A stretch of 64,000 nucleotides of DNA from an uncultured Bacteroidia bacterium (GTDB lineage: Bacteria; Bacteroidota; Bacteroidia; Bacteroidales; UBA932): positions 1-64,000 of the forward strand of contig CADAAA010000004.1 of NCBI GenBank assembly GCA_902785785.1, in the 5' to 3' direction. This document shows, piece by piece, positions 1 to 9,422 of the stretch. Below the pieces are notes generated by a model that saw only the letters and a list, made by a program, of their open reading frames with translations, had not been told where the DNA came from and searched no databases. Both the position numbers and the translations under genes were made by a program. The number at the start of each line of letters is the position of its first letter. Position 1 is the stretch's first letter.

Positions 1-1
1 C

Positions 2-2407
2 ACCGCCACCGTCACCTACAATGGCAAGGCCACCCTCCAGGACTTCCACAGGCGCATTATGATGAACCGCGACGAACTGACCAAGTATCTCGGTTACGAA
101 TATGGCGACGACTGGGTGGATTCCCGTATCGGCATGTACGACTACAAGCACCCTTACTACGAGAACGGCGTCATCGATACCGACTGGCTCTCCGAGTACT
201 TCGAGCCCACCTGGAGCCAGCAGCACGGCATCAGCTTCTCCGGCGGTAATAGGAACGGACACTTCTTCACCTCCCTCAACTATGTGTACGACGACGGTGT
301 CGTCAAGGGAAAGAAGGATGTGTACAAGCGTCTCACCGCCCAGGTCAACGCCGACTACAACCTTTTCAAATGGCTGCAGGTCGGAGTCAACAACTCCATT
401 GAGAAATGGGCCACCCAGAGCGTTTCCCAGCGTGGTTACGGTTCTTCATTCGAATCCGTCCTTTCCATGGACCCTATGACCCCTGTCTACTGGGTCACTC
501 CTGAGGAAATGTCCCTGTCGTTCAAGACAATCTACGATGCCCTTCAGAACGGAACCTCCGACATCAACTACACCCTGTTCCGCGACGAGAAAGGCTGGTA
601 TGCCAACACCAAGTACTCCGATATGGAAGGTAGCGCCTTCGCAAAGCGTGACGCCACCGACAGTGAAAACGGCGGTTTCAACATCAACGGAACCTTCTTC
701 GCCAACCTCAAGCCCCTCAAGGGCCTGACCATCACTTCCCGTCTCGGCTACCGCCTCAACTTCGGCGTCAGCCACAGCTACAGCGCTCCTTATTGGATCG
801 GCGACCGCGGTTCGCAGAAGACCTACAGCATCTCCGCCAACGCCTCCACCGGCTGGTACTATCAGTGGGAGAACTTCGCCAACTACCTCTTCAACATCGG
901 CAAGAACAACTTCACCGTGATGGCAGGTATGTCTTACCGTGAGTCCAACAGTGATAATGTGAACGCCGGCTCCAGCGGCGAGGACATCCTCTCCAGCTAC
1001 GAGCCCAACTTCCGCTATCTCTCCTACGTGCTTTCCGGCGCTCCGAAGACCATCAGCAACGCCCCGAGCAAGAGCGCTTCCCTCGCCTACTTCGGCCGTC
1101 TCATCTGGAACTACGACAACAGGTATCAGATCCAGGCCAACTTCCGTGCTGATGCATTCGACTCCTCCAAGCTTCCCGCCAGCAACCGCTGGGGATACTT
1201 CCCGTCAGTCTCCGCTTACTGGACCATCAGCAACGAGCAGTTCTTCAAGGACAATGTCAACACCAACGTGTTCAACTTCCTGAAGTTCCGCGCATCCTGG
1301 GGACGCAACGGTAACATCAGCGTGCTGAGCGGTTATCCTTACACCGCTACGATCAACATCGGCTCCAGCTCCTACCAGTACGATGTCGACAACATCGGCA
1401 ACTCCTACGGTTCCGCCCCGAGCAAGCTCCCTAACCCGAACCTTAAGTGGGAGACCTCCGAGCAGATCGACTTCGGTATCGACGCCCGTATGTTCAACAA
1501 CCGCCTGACCTTCACCGCCGACTACTTCAACAAGCAGACCAAGGACCTCCTCTTCAGTGTTACCATCCCATCCGAGCTCGGTTTCTCGTCCGTGACCACC
1601 AACGGCGGTAATGTCCTCAACACCGGTTGGGAGTTCGAGCTTGGCTGGAGGGACCACATCGGCGACCTCAACTACAGCATCAGCGGTAACTTCTCGACAC
1701 TGCACAACGAAGTCCTCTCTCTCGCCGAGGGTTCCACTCCTTCCCGCAGGACCGACGCCAGCTCCTCCAACTACCAGGTTGAGACAGTCTTCGACGTAGG
1801 TTACCCGATCTGGTACATGAACGGTTACGAGTATGCCGGTGTCTCTAGCGACGGCAAGCCCGAGTTCATCAACGCCAACGGCGAGCGCACCGATGTCGTC
1901 AGCTCCGGTGACCTGAAGTTCATCGGCCAGACCACTCCTAAATATACCTTCGGCCTGAACCTCAGCCTCGATTACAAGGGCTTTGACTTCGCCCTCTACG
2001 GTTCCGGTGTCGCAGGAAACGTCATCATGCCTGTCCTTCACCGTACCGGTTTCAAGAACGACCTCAAGTACTACCTCGAGGCCTATGAGAGCGGCAAGTA
2101 TCCGAACCTTTCCGAGGTCTCAGGAAACTACCAGTTCTGGTCTTCGACCGCCAACGTGTTCAAGGGCGACTACTTCCGTATCAAGCAGATGCAGTTCGGC
2201 TATACCATCCCTTCGAGAATCACGAAGAAGGTCGCCATCAGCAACCTCCGCTTCTACGTCTCGCTCGACGACTATTTCACCTTCACCAAGTATCCCGGAC
2301 TCGATCCTGAGACCGCTTCTATGAACAACTCCACCGGTGCCGGTCTCGACTTTGGCTCGTATCCTACGATGCAGAAGATTCTCCTCGGTGTCAATATCAC
2401 GTTCTAA
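2..2407 (+). CDS. SusC/RagA-type TonB-dependent outer membrane transporter, 5'-truncated by the window edge
   Basis: This is the C-terminal part of a SusC-family porin that imports oligosaccharides through the outer membrane, powered by TonB and lidded by its SusD partner. The frame is open from base 2, so the first ATG at 59 is internal. About 801 residues are visible. They begin in the plug region and continue through the 22-strand barrel, with the aromatic-rich alternating strands of the family and a C-terminal strand ending in Phe (LLGVNITF). The signal peptide, the carboxypeptidase-like N-terminal domain and the TonB box lie outside the window. SusD follows at once, as in nearly all PULs. 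The family assignment is firm; substrate specificity cannot be read from this fragment. Confidence 0.95.
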   Translation, partial: TATVTYNGKATLQDFHRRIMMNRDELTKYLGYEYGDDWVDSRIGMYDYKHPYYENGVIDTDWLSEYFEPTWSQQHGISFSGGNRNGHFFTSLNYVYDDGVVKGKKDVYKRLTAQVNADYNLFKWLQVGVNNSIEKWATQSVSQRGYGSSFESVLSMDPMTPVYWVTPEEMSLSFKTIYDALQNGTSDINYTLFRDEKGWYANTKYSDMEGSAFAKRDATDSENGGFNINGTFFANLKPLKGLTITSRLGYRLNFGVSHSYSAPYWIGDRGSQKTYSISANASTGWYYQWENFANYLFNIGKNNFTVMAGMSYRESNSDNVNAGSSGEDILSSYEPNFRYLSYVLSGAPKTISNAPSKSASLAYFGRLIWNYDNRYQIQANFRADAFDSSKLPASNRWGYFPSVSAYWTISNEQFFKDNVNTNVFNFLKFRASWGRNGNISVLSGYPYTATINIGSSSYQYDVDNIGNSYGSAPSKLPNPNLKWETSEQIDFGIDARMFNNRLTFTADYFNKQTKDLLFSVTIPSELGFSSVTTNGGNVLNTGWEFELGWRDHIGDLNYSISGNFSTLHNEVLSLAEGSTPSRRTDASSSNYQVETVFDVGYPIWYMNGYEYAGVSSDGKPEFINANGERTDVVSSGDLKFIGQTTPKYTFGLNLSLDYKGFDFALYGSGVAGNVIMPVLHRTGFKNDLKYYLEAYESGKYPNLSEVSGNYQFWSSTANVFKGDYFRIKQMQFGYTIPSRITKKVAISNLRFYVSLDDYFTFTKYPGLDPETASMNNSTGAGLDFGSYPTMQKILLGVNITF

Positions 2408-2422
2408 ACAATGATTTGTGAA

Positions 2423-4231
2423 ATGAAAAAGATATTCCTTCCTATACTTTTAGCGTTCTCGCTCTTCGCAGTGTCCTGCGAGTCGAAGCTTGAGATCCCC
2501 CAGAAGGGTACCGTCAGCACATTGGAGTTCTACTCCTCCGATGAAGACGCCGAGGCTGCCCTCAACAACATCTATGCGAGCTTCATCAGCATTGCATCCG
2601 CCAACTCTATCAACAACCCTGAGCTGATGCTGCTCAACTACTCCTCCGACGATATCCTCGCGGCCGGCGGAAACATCGACGACCATGACGATTTCCGTAT
2701 CTTCGACGAATTCCGTTATTCTGAGACTATTGGACTCCTGAAAACCTGCTACGATCGCTATGTTTCCTGTATCTATGCCTGCAACCTTGTGATCTCCAAC
2801 TTCACGACCGAGAACCGCAACAACACCGAGCCCAAGTGGGAAAGCGAGTACACCAAGAAGTGCGTCGCCCAGGCCCGCGTGATGCGCGCTTACGTCCATA
2901 TGATGATGGCCATCATCTGGAACCGTCCCGCCATCATCGACCGCCTGCTCGAGCCCGATGAGCTCCCTGTCCAGGCCGAAAGCCAGTCCGCCATCCTCAA
3001 GTGGGTCATCGCCGAGTGCGAGAAGGCCATTTCTTCCGGCTACCTGCCCAAGCGCAACGGACCCAACGACAAGAACGGCACCGCTATCATGACTGTAGGA
3101 TTCGCCCAGTTCACCGCCGGCAAAGCCGCCGTGTTCGACAATGATATGGCCACCGCCCGCAAGTACCTCGGCGACCTCATCGCTTCCGGGAACTATGTAC
3201 TTATCCCTACCGAGGAGTACTGGACCAACTTCCACATCGATGGTGACGGCAACAGCGAGAAGATCTTCGCTCCCAACTACATCTATGACCCCAACCTCGG
3301 ATGGACCAACACCATGCGCAGCCGCTGGATGGTCGCCAACGTCCTCTGCTGGCGTACCGACCACCTCGCTTCCATTCCTCCTTGCACCCCTTGCGCAGGT
3401 TGGAACGGCGGTGCCATCCAGGAAGACTTCGCCAAGAAGTTCCTGGAGCACGACGGTGACTCTCCTCGCCGCAAGGCCTGCTTCATCACCGAGGATGAGT
3501 GGCTCTATGAGATGGAGTGGAACTCCGACAAGAACGACGCTTCCCTCGAGGAGAGGATGGCCGATCCCAACCGCGGTATCTCCGACGTGACCGGTATCTA
3601 CAGCCACGGCCCTTACTTCGAGTGGAAACGCATGTCCTACGCAAAGCCCTCCAGGATCCTTACCGGCGGCAGCGACAAATACCGTGGTGACAACGTCCAG
3701 GCCGTCAGCGGCGGTTCCTCCAACCAGTCCAACTTCCCTGTGGCCCGCTACGCCGAGGCTCTCCTCCTTTACGCCGAGGCTTGCATTAGTTCCAGTGACG
3801 AGGCCAAGGGTCTCGCAGCCCTCAACCAGGTCCAGGAGCGTTCCGGATCCGGCAAGATCAGCAGCAAGCTCACCTTCCAGGACGTGATGGAGGAGAAGCA
3901 GTACGAGATGTGGTGGGAAGGCTGCCGCTTCCCCGACCTCGTCCGTTGGGACAACCTCGGAAAGGTCGACATGAAGGCCATCTTCAACACCAGCTGGGGC
4001 GGCAAGGGCATCCACAAGGAGGTCCCTACCGTATTCGACGAGTACTTCGTGGAAGGCAAGCCCGGATACAAGAAGTATCACAAACTTTACGAGACTTACT
4101 CTTCGGTGAAGTACAACGACTTCTCCGACAAGTACAAATACTTCCCGTTCCCTCGTGACAGGAAGGCTGTCAACAAGTTCAAGGATGTCCTTGGCTGGGA
4201 GTACCTCAACGTTGCAGAGGAAGGCGAATAG
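2423..4231 (+). CDS. SusD/RagB family nutrient-binding outer membrane lipoprotein
   Basis: SusD-like proteins sit on the SusC barrel and capture glycans at the cell surface. The N-terminus is a lipoprotein signal (MKKIFLPILLAFSLFAVSC, lipidated Cys) followed by the RagB/SusD alpha-helical fold and the usual C-terminal region with the order gene, receptor and 'FPRDRKAVNKF' near the end. I start at 2423 because it gives a canonical signal peptide; an ATG at 2411 would add four residues (MICE). It lies directly after SusC and before a strong terminator, so susC-susD form one transcript that may be processed or terminated before the enzyme genes. Confidence 0.95.
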   Translation: MKKIFLPILLAFSLFAVSCESKLEIPQKGTVSTLEFYSSDEDAEAALNNIYASFISIASANSINNPELMLLNYSSDDILAAGGNIDDHDDFRIFDEFRYSETIGLLKTCYDRYVSCIYACNLVISNFTTENRNNTEPKWESEYTKKCVAQARVMRAYVHMMMAIIWNRPAIIDRLLEPDELPVQAESQSAILKWVIAECEKAISSGYLPKRNGPNDKNGTAIMTVGFAQFTAGKAAVFDNDMATARKYLGDLIASGNYVLIPTEEYWTNFHIDGDGNSEKIFAPNYIYDPNLGWTNTMRSRWMVANVLCWRTDHLASIPPCTPCAGWNGGAIQEDFAKKFLEHDGDSPRRKACFITEDEWLYEMEWNSDKNDASLEERMADPNRGISDVTGIYSHGPYFEWKRMSYAKPSRILTGGSDKYRGDNVQAVSGGSSNQSNFPVARYAEALLLYAEACISSSDEAKGLAALNQVQERSGSGKISSKLTFQDVMEEKQYEMWWEGCRFPDLVRWDNLGKVDMKAIFNTSWGGKGIHKEVPTVFDEYFVEGKPGYKKYHKLYETYSSVKYNDFSDKYKYFPFPRDRKAVNKFKDVLGWEYLNVAEEGE

Positions 4232-4284
4232 CGATAGAGTTTGTCGAAAGTTTCAAAACGAAGCTTAAACATGTCCCATTATGG

Positions 4285-4313
4285 AGAGGGCGCCTGATGG
4301 CGTCCTCTTTTTA
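4285..4313 (+). terminator. Rho-independent terminator after susD
   Basis: A 10-bp stem (AGAGGGCGCC with GGCGTCCTCT, one G-U pair) with the 4-nt loop TGAT is followed by five T. It separates the highly transcribed susC-susD pair from the enzyme genes. Confidence 0.8.
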
Positions 4314-4382
4314 TTTACCATAACCTGAATCAATTTTAAAGCAAATGGTCTATATTTACAATTCCATGTTCGCTGAAAATTG

Positions 4383-4390
4383 TATTTTTG
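4383..4390 (+). promoter_or_regulatory. Bacteroidota -7 box before the GH43-like gene
   Basis: TATTTTTG matches the consensus TAnnTTTG and lies 43 bp before the ATG at 4434. I see no clear TTTG 19-21 bp upstream, so the -33 element is weak or absent. Together with the terminator before it, the box suggests a second transcription start for the enzymes. Confidence 0.45.
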
Positions 4391-4433
4391 TGAAAGCATA
4401 GCATAGAGCATTCATAAACTAACATCCAATACC

Positions 4434-5609
4434 ATGAGATTTATCAAAATCGCCATTTTGGCAACCATGTCAGCGTTACTGCTTCTCTCCTGCCAGCAGA
4501 ACCAGTCCAACCCCTGTGAACCTTCTACCGAACGCAAGGTCATCGAACCTGGAGAGCAGGCTCCTCCTGCAAGTCCCGGTCAGAATAATTTCGGTGGCAT
4601 GATATCTTCCGCCCCGCGTGACACCACCGGTATGGCTGAGCGCATGCGCCGCATGCGTGAGGAGCAGAACCGCATCCGCACCGTCCATTTCAACGACCTC
4701 TCGATGAGCGACCCGTTCATCTATGCGGATGAGGCCACCAAGACCTATTATCTCACCAGCTCCGGCGGACGCCAGTACCGTTCCAAGGACCTCGTGATGT
4801 GGGAGGGACCTTACAATGTCATTGACCTGACCGGTACCTGGTGCGAGAAGGCCGGCTTCGCGGCCGCGGCCGAGATCCACAAGATCGGTAACTATTACTA
4901 CTATGCAGGTACCTGGAGTGACCACAGCGAGATCATCCAGCAGGTGCCCAGACGCTACAACGTGCCTCACAACCAGACCTATCTCCTCCGTTCCGAGAGT
5001 CCCGAGGGACCGTTCGTTCCTTTCTCCATCACTCCCGGTTACGACTATCAGCCTTATGAGTGGGACTGCATCGACGGAACCCTCTATGAGGAGGACGGCC
5101 ATATCTATATGGTCTTCGTCCATGAGTGGACCCAGCTGATCGACGGTACCATGGACTACATCGAGCTGTCCAAGGACCTCACCCAGACCATCTCCGAGTG
5201 GCCTGTCACCATGTTCCGCGCATCCGAGGCTCCGTCCTGCGGTGAAATGAACGGCCTCGGAGAGGCTACCTTCGGCATGAAGATGCCCGGTTGGGTGACC
5301 GACGGTCCCCAGATGTTCCGCACCCAGACCGGCAAGCTCGGTATGCTCTGGTCCACTTGGGGCAAGGAGCGCTATCTCCAGGAGGTCTGCTACTCCGAGT
5401 CCGGTACTATCGCCGGACCTTGGGTCCAGGAGCCCGAGCCGTTCCTCGGCAACAACTCCGGTCATGGCATGCTCTTCCGCACCTTCGACGGTGAGCTCCG
5501 TTATGTCGTGCATCACGTCGAGGGCAACGGCCCCCGCAAGCCTCAGTACTGGACTGTCGATGACTCCGGCGACAAGCTTAAGCTCGGACACCAGATCATC
5601 TTGAAATAA
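4434..5609 (+). CDS. Glycoside hydrolase family 43-like lipoprotein (arabinofuranosidase/xylosidase type)
   Basis: A 391-residue surface or periplasmic lipoprotein (signal ending LLLLSC) with a low-complexity linker and one five-bladed beta-propeller domain. The GH43 catalytic acids can be placed at Asp93 (MSDPFIY, base), Asp214 (CIDGTLYEEDG, pKa modulator) and Glu265 (SEAP, acid); a late His in NNSGHGM fits the metal-coordinating His of the family. These enzymes remove arabinose or xylose side groups from hemicellulose. The subfamily cannot be assigned by eye. It stands between two terminators, so it may be expressed as its own unit. Confidence 0.8.
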   Translation: MRFIKIAILATMSALLLLSCQQNQSNPCEPSTERKVIEPGEQAPPASPGQNNFGGMISSAPRDTTGMAERMRRMREEQNRIRTVHFNDLSMSDPFIYADEATKTYYLTSSGGRQYRSKDLVMWEGPYNVIDLTGTWCEKAGFAAAAEIHKIGNYYYYAGTWSDHSEIIQQVPRRYNVPHNQTYLLRSESPEGPFVPFSITPGYDYQPYEWDCIDGTLYEEDGHIYMVFVHEWTQLIDGTMDYIELSKDLTQTISEWPVTMFRASEAPSCGEMNGLGEATFGMKMPGWVTDGPQMFRTQTGKLGMLWSTWGKERYLQEVCYSESGTIAGPWVQEPEPFLGNNSGHGMLFRTFDGELRYVVHHVEGNGPRKPQYWTVDDSGDKLKLGHQIILK

Positions 5610-5613
5610 TTGA

Positions 5614-6834
<1,221 letters not shown>

Positions 6835-6878
6835 ACTAGCCAAGTCAAATACTAAATAATAACACAAACTGACTTCCT

Positions 6879-9416
6879 ATGAAACGTATCTTCGCAATCA
6901 TTGCCGCCTTGACGGTGATGACACTGTGCCTTTCCGCCCAGGAGAAGGCATCGATCAACGTCCATTCCAAGGCTCCTTCGGGGCAGATCGACCCCATGCT
7001 GTACGGACAGTTGTTCGAGCACATCTATTTCTCCGCCAACAACGGTGTATGGCAGGAGTTGATCTACGAGCGCTCCTTCGAACCTGAGCATTATCCCGGC
7101 ATCACTCCGCGCGACGGCTATTTCGACGGATGGTATATGGATGAGGACAAGGTCCTTCATTCTCCTACGCGCTATGAGCAGCCGATGCCGCTGACCTCGG
7201 TCGATACTGACGACTATGAGATCACGATGGACGTCAACTGGAGGTCGTACAGACTTGCCAGGCGCTCCTGGAGCGGCGGCCTGATGGATATCCGCTTTGC
7301 GGTCAAGAACCAGGCGAACGGCGAGCCGTACTATGTCCGACTCCACAATCCCTATTATGAGGCCCGCATTTTCACCCCTGCGCAGACTGAGGCGCAGGTC
7401 CAGGCAGCTGAGCTCGCCCGCGCAAGGCAGCAGGCTTCCGCGCAGGCTACGGATCCCAACTTCTCGATAGCGAAAATGGTCGAGAGGGAGGGCCCGTCAT
7501 TTGGAGGAAGGCCCGGACGCATGGTAAGGACTCTCGATCCTATCGTGTCCAGGACCGCTACGGCAGACCAGATCAACGAGAACCAGGACTGGCACAAACT
7601 CCGCATAGTCTGCAAGGGCAAGTCCATCAACGTCTATTTCGACGGCAAGCGTGTACTGAGCTACTCCAAGGCGGATGCCACCGGCCACAATGACATCGTG
7701 TTCTGGGTCAACTATACCGAAGCCACTTACAAGAACATCAAGGTCACTTCCCTGAACGGCAAGCAGACGTATTTCGAGGGTACTCCCGATGTGGTCAAGA
7801 TCCCGGACGTAGCCCCTCAGTGGAATGCTTTCGGCGACGCCTCTTTCGAAATGGTGAAGGGCGATGCCGTCAACATGGATTATTCGCAGAAGATCACCGC
7901 CCGTTCCAAGGCGGGCGTCAGCCAGGGCCCTCAGAACCTGATCCCCGGCGAGACATTCGTAGGATCGATATATGCCAAGGGCAACGGCACGCTTTCCGTC
8001 GGCCTGAAGCAGGGCAATACCTTTATCGCCGAACAGAAGCTCGGCGTTCCGGGCAATGCATGGAAGAAGTTCGATATCAGCCTTCCGGCCGGAAGCCGCG
8101 CCGGTGACGCCGACTTCGCCATCATCGTGGAGAACGGCACCGTCCAGGTGGACCAGGTGACGCTCTCGACCGCTACCGGCCAGGCTCTCGGAGGCTTCCG
8201 TCCCGACATCCTCCAGGCGGTCAAGGACCTGCATCCGACCTGCCTCCGCTGGCCCGGCGGCGGCTATGTCGCCCAGTACTACTGGCAGTGGGGTGTCGGC
8301 CCGCAGGAGAACCGCTACCGCTGGCCTCACTGGATGTGGATGGACTATGACCAGAACTGTTTCGGTACCGACGAGTTCATCAAGTTCTGCCGCACCGTCA
8401 ATACCGAGCCCATCATCGTAGTCTCCGTACACTTCGAGCGTCCCGCAGAGGAGTACGATTCAATCCTGGAGGATGCTGTCAACTGGGTACGTTACTGCAA
8501 TGCCCCCGCGACTGACGAGTGGGGCGCAAAGCGCGCCGCAAACGGTCATCCCGAGCCGTACAACGTCAAGTACTGGGAGATCGACAACGAGATGTGGGAG
8601 ATGGGTATCGACAGGTATGAGAAATGCGTACGCGAGTTCTCCACCGCCATGCGCAAGGTCGATCCCAGCATTAAGATCATCGCTTGCGGCGGTTTCCAGG
8701 AGGACAATGATTTCATCAATCGTTCCGGAAGCTATTTCGACTATCTTAGCCTGCACCACTACGAGCAGCAGGGCGGATATGCCACCGGTCCCAAGCGGCT
8801 GGCCGACCAGTATGACCGCTACGCCCAGGTGATTGCCGAGAGCCCGAACCCCAATATCAAGCTCTTCATCTCCGAGTGGAACCTCCAGAGCATTGACTGG
8901 AAGACCGGCCTTTTTGCCGGCGGCTTCCTTAATGTCTGCGAGGAGCGTGATGTCGTCGCCATGGGTGCTGCGGCTCTCTTCATCCGCCGTACCGACATGC
9001 CCGACTGGAACAACGCCTTCATCAACTTCGACTACAAGGATGTATTCGTGGCTCCGAACTATCAGGTGACCAAGCTCTGGTACGACCATTTCTCCCGTTA
9101 TCGTCTTGACCATGAGGGCGATACCAAGGATCTCAGTGTTGTTACCACCCTGTCCGAGAACGGCCGCGACGTCATCGTCAAGGTCGTCAATCCGACAGAG
9201 AAGTCATATACACTGGACGTTATCGGCGACTGGAAGGGTATCGCTTCGACCGGGTACGAATACTATGCCCCGGGTGCGCTTGATATTGCCAACAGCATGG
9301 AAAAGAAGGATGCTGTCGCCCTCAAGAAGGCATCGCCTGCATGTGACGGGAGCAAGGTTACCCTCAGCGTCGAGCCTTATTCCGCCGGTGTTATGACCAT
9401 TGAAAAGAAATTCTGA
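6879..9416 (+). CDS. GH51 alpha-L-arabinofuranosidase
   Basis: An 845-residue exported enzyme (signal MKRIFAIIAALTVMTLCLSA) that releases terminal arabinofuranose. It opens with the GH51 N-terminal sequence QIDPMLYGQLFEHIYFSANN. A beta-sandwich insert, probably carbohydrate-binding, occupies about residues 100-430. The retaining catalytic pair is Glu571 (EIDNEMW, acid/base) and Glu666 (LFISEWN, nucleophile), and a GH51 C-terminal beta domain closes the protein. The EIDNE motif departs slightly from the common EIGNE. It is followed after 6 bp by the GH31 gene, so the two are co-transcribed and probably act together on arabinose-capped xylose branches. Confidence 0.92.
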   Translation: MKRIFAIIAALTVMTLCLSAQEKASINVHSKAPSGQIDPMLYGQLFEHIYFSANNGVWQELIYERSFEPEHYPGITPRDGYFDGWYMDEDKVLHSPTRYEQPMPLTSVDTDDYEITMDVNWRSYRLARRSWSGGLMDIRFAVKNQANGEPYYVRLHNPYYEARIFTPAQTEAQVQAAELARARQQASAQATDPNFSIAKMVEREGPSFGGRPGRMVRTLDPIVSRTATADQINENQDWHKLRIVCKGKSINVYFDGKRVLSYSKADATGHNDIVFWVNYTEATYKNIKVTSLNGKQTYFEGTPDVVKIPDVAPQWNAFGDASFEMVKGDAVNMDYSQKITARSKAGVSQGPQNLIPGETFVGSIYAKGNGTLSVGLKQGNTFIAEQKLGVPGNAWKKFDISLPAGSRAGDADFAIIVENGTVQVDQVTLSTATGQALGGFRPDILQAVKDLHPTCLRWPGGGYVAQYYWQWGVGPQENRYRWPHWMWMDYDQNCFGTDEFIKFCRTVNTEPIIVVSVHFERPAEEYDSILEDAVNWVRYCNAPATDEWGAKRAANGHPEPYNVKYWEIDNEMWEMGIDRYEKCVREFSTAMRKVDPSIKIIACGGFQEDNDFINRSGSYFDYLSLHHYEQQGGYATGPKRLADQYDRYAQVIAESPNPNIKLFISEWNLQSIDWKTGLFAGGFLNVCEERDVVAMGAAALFIRRTDMPDWNNAFINFDYKDVFVAPNYQVTKLWYDHFSRYRLDHEGDTKDLSVVTTLSENGRDVIVKVVNPTEKSYTLDVIGDWKGIASTGYEYYAPGALDIANSMEKKDAVALKKASPACDGSKVTLSVEPYSAGVMTIEKKF

Positions 9417-9422
9417 TAATCT

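Noticed and set aside
2450-4081. Long - strand open frame (543 codons) inside susD
   Set aside because: It is antisense to a certain SusD gene, has no family features, and arises from GC-rich codon use. The same holds for long antisense frames inside the GH43, GH9, DUF4301 and Ffh genes.
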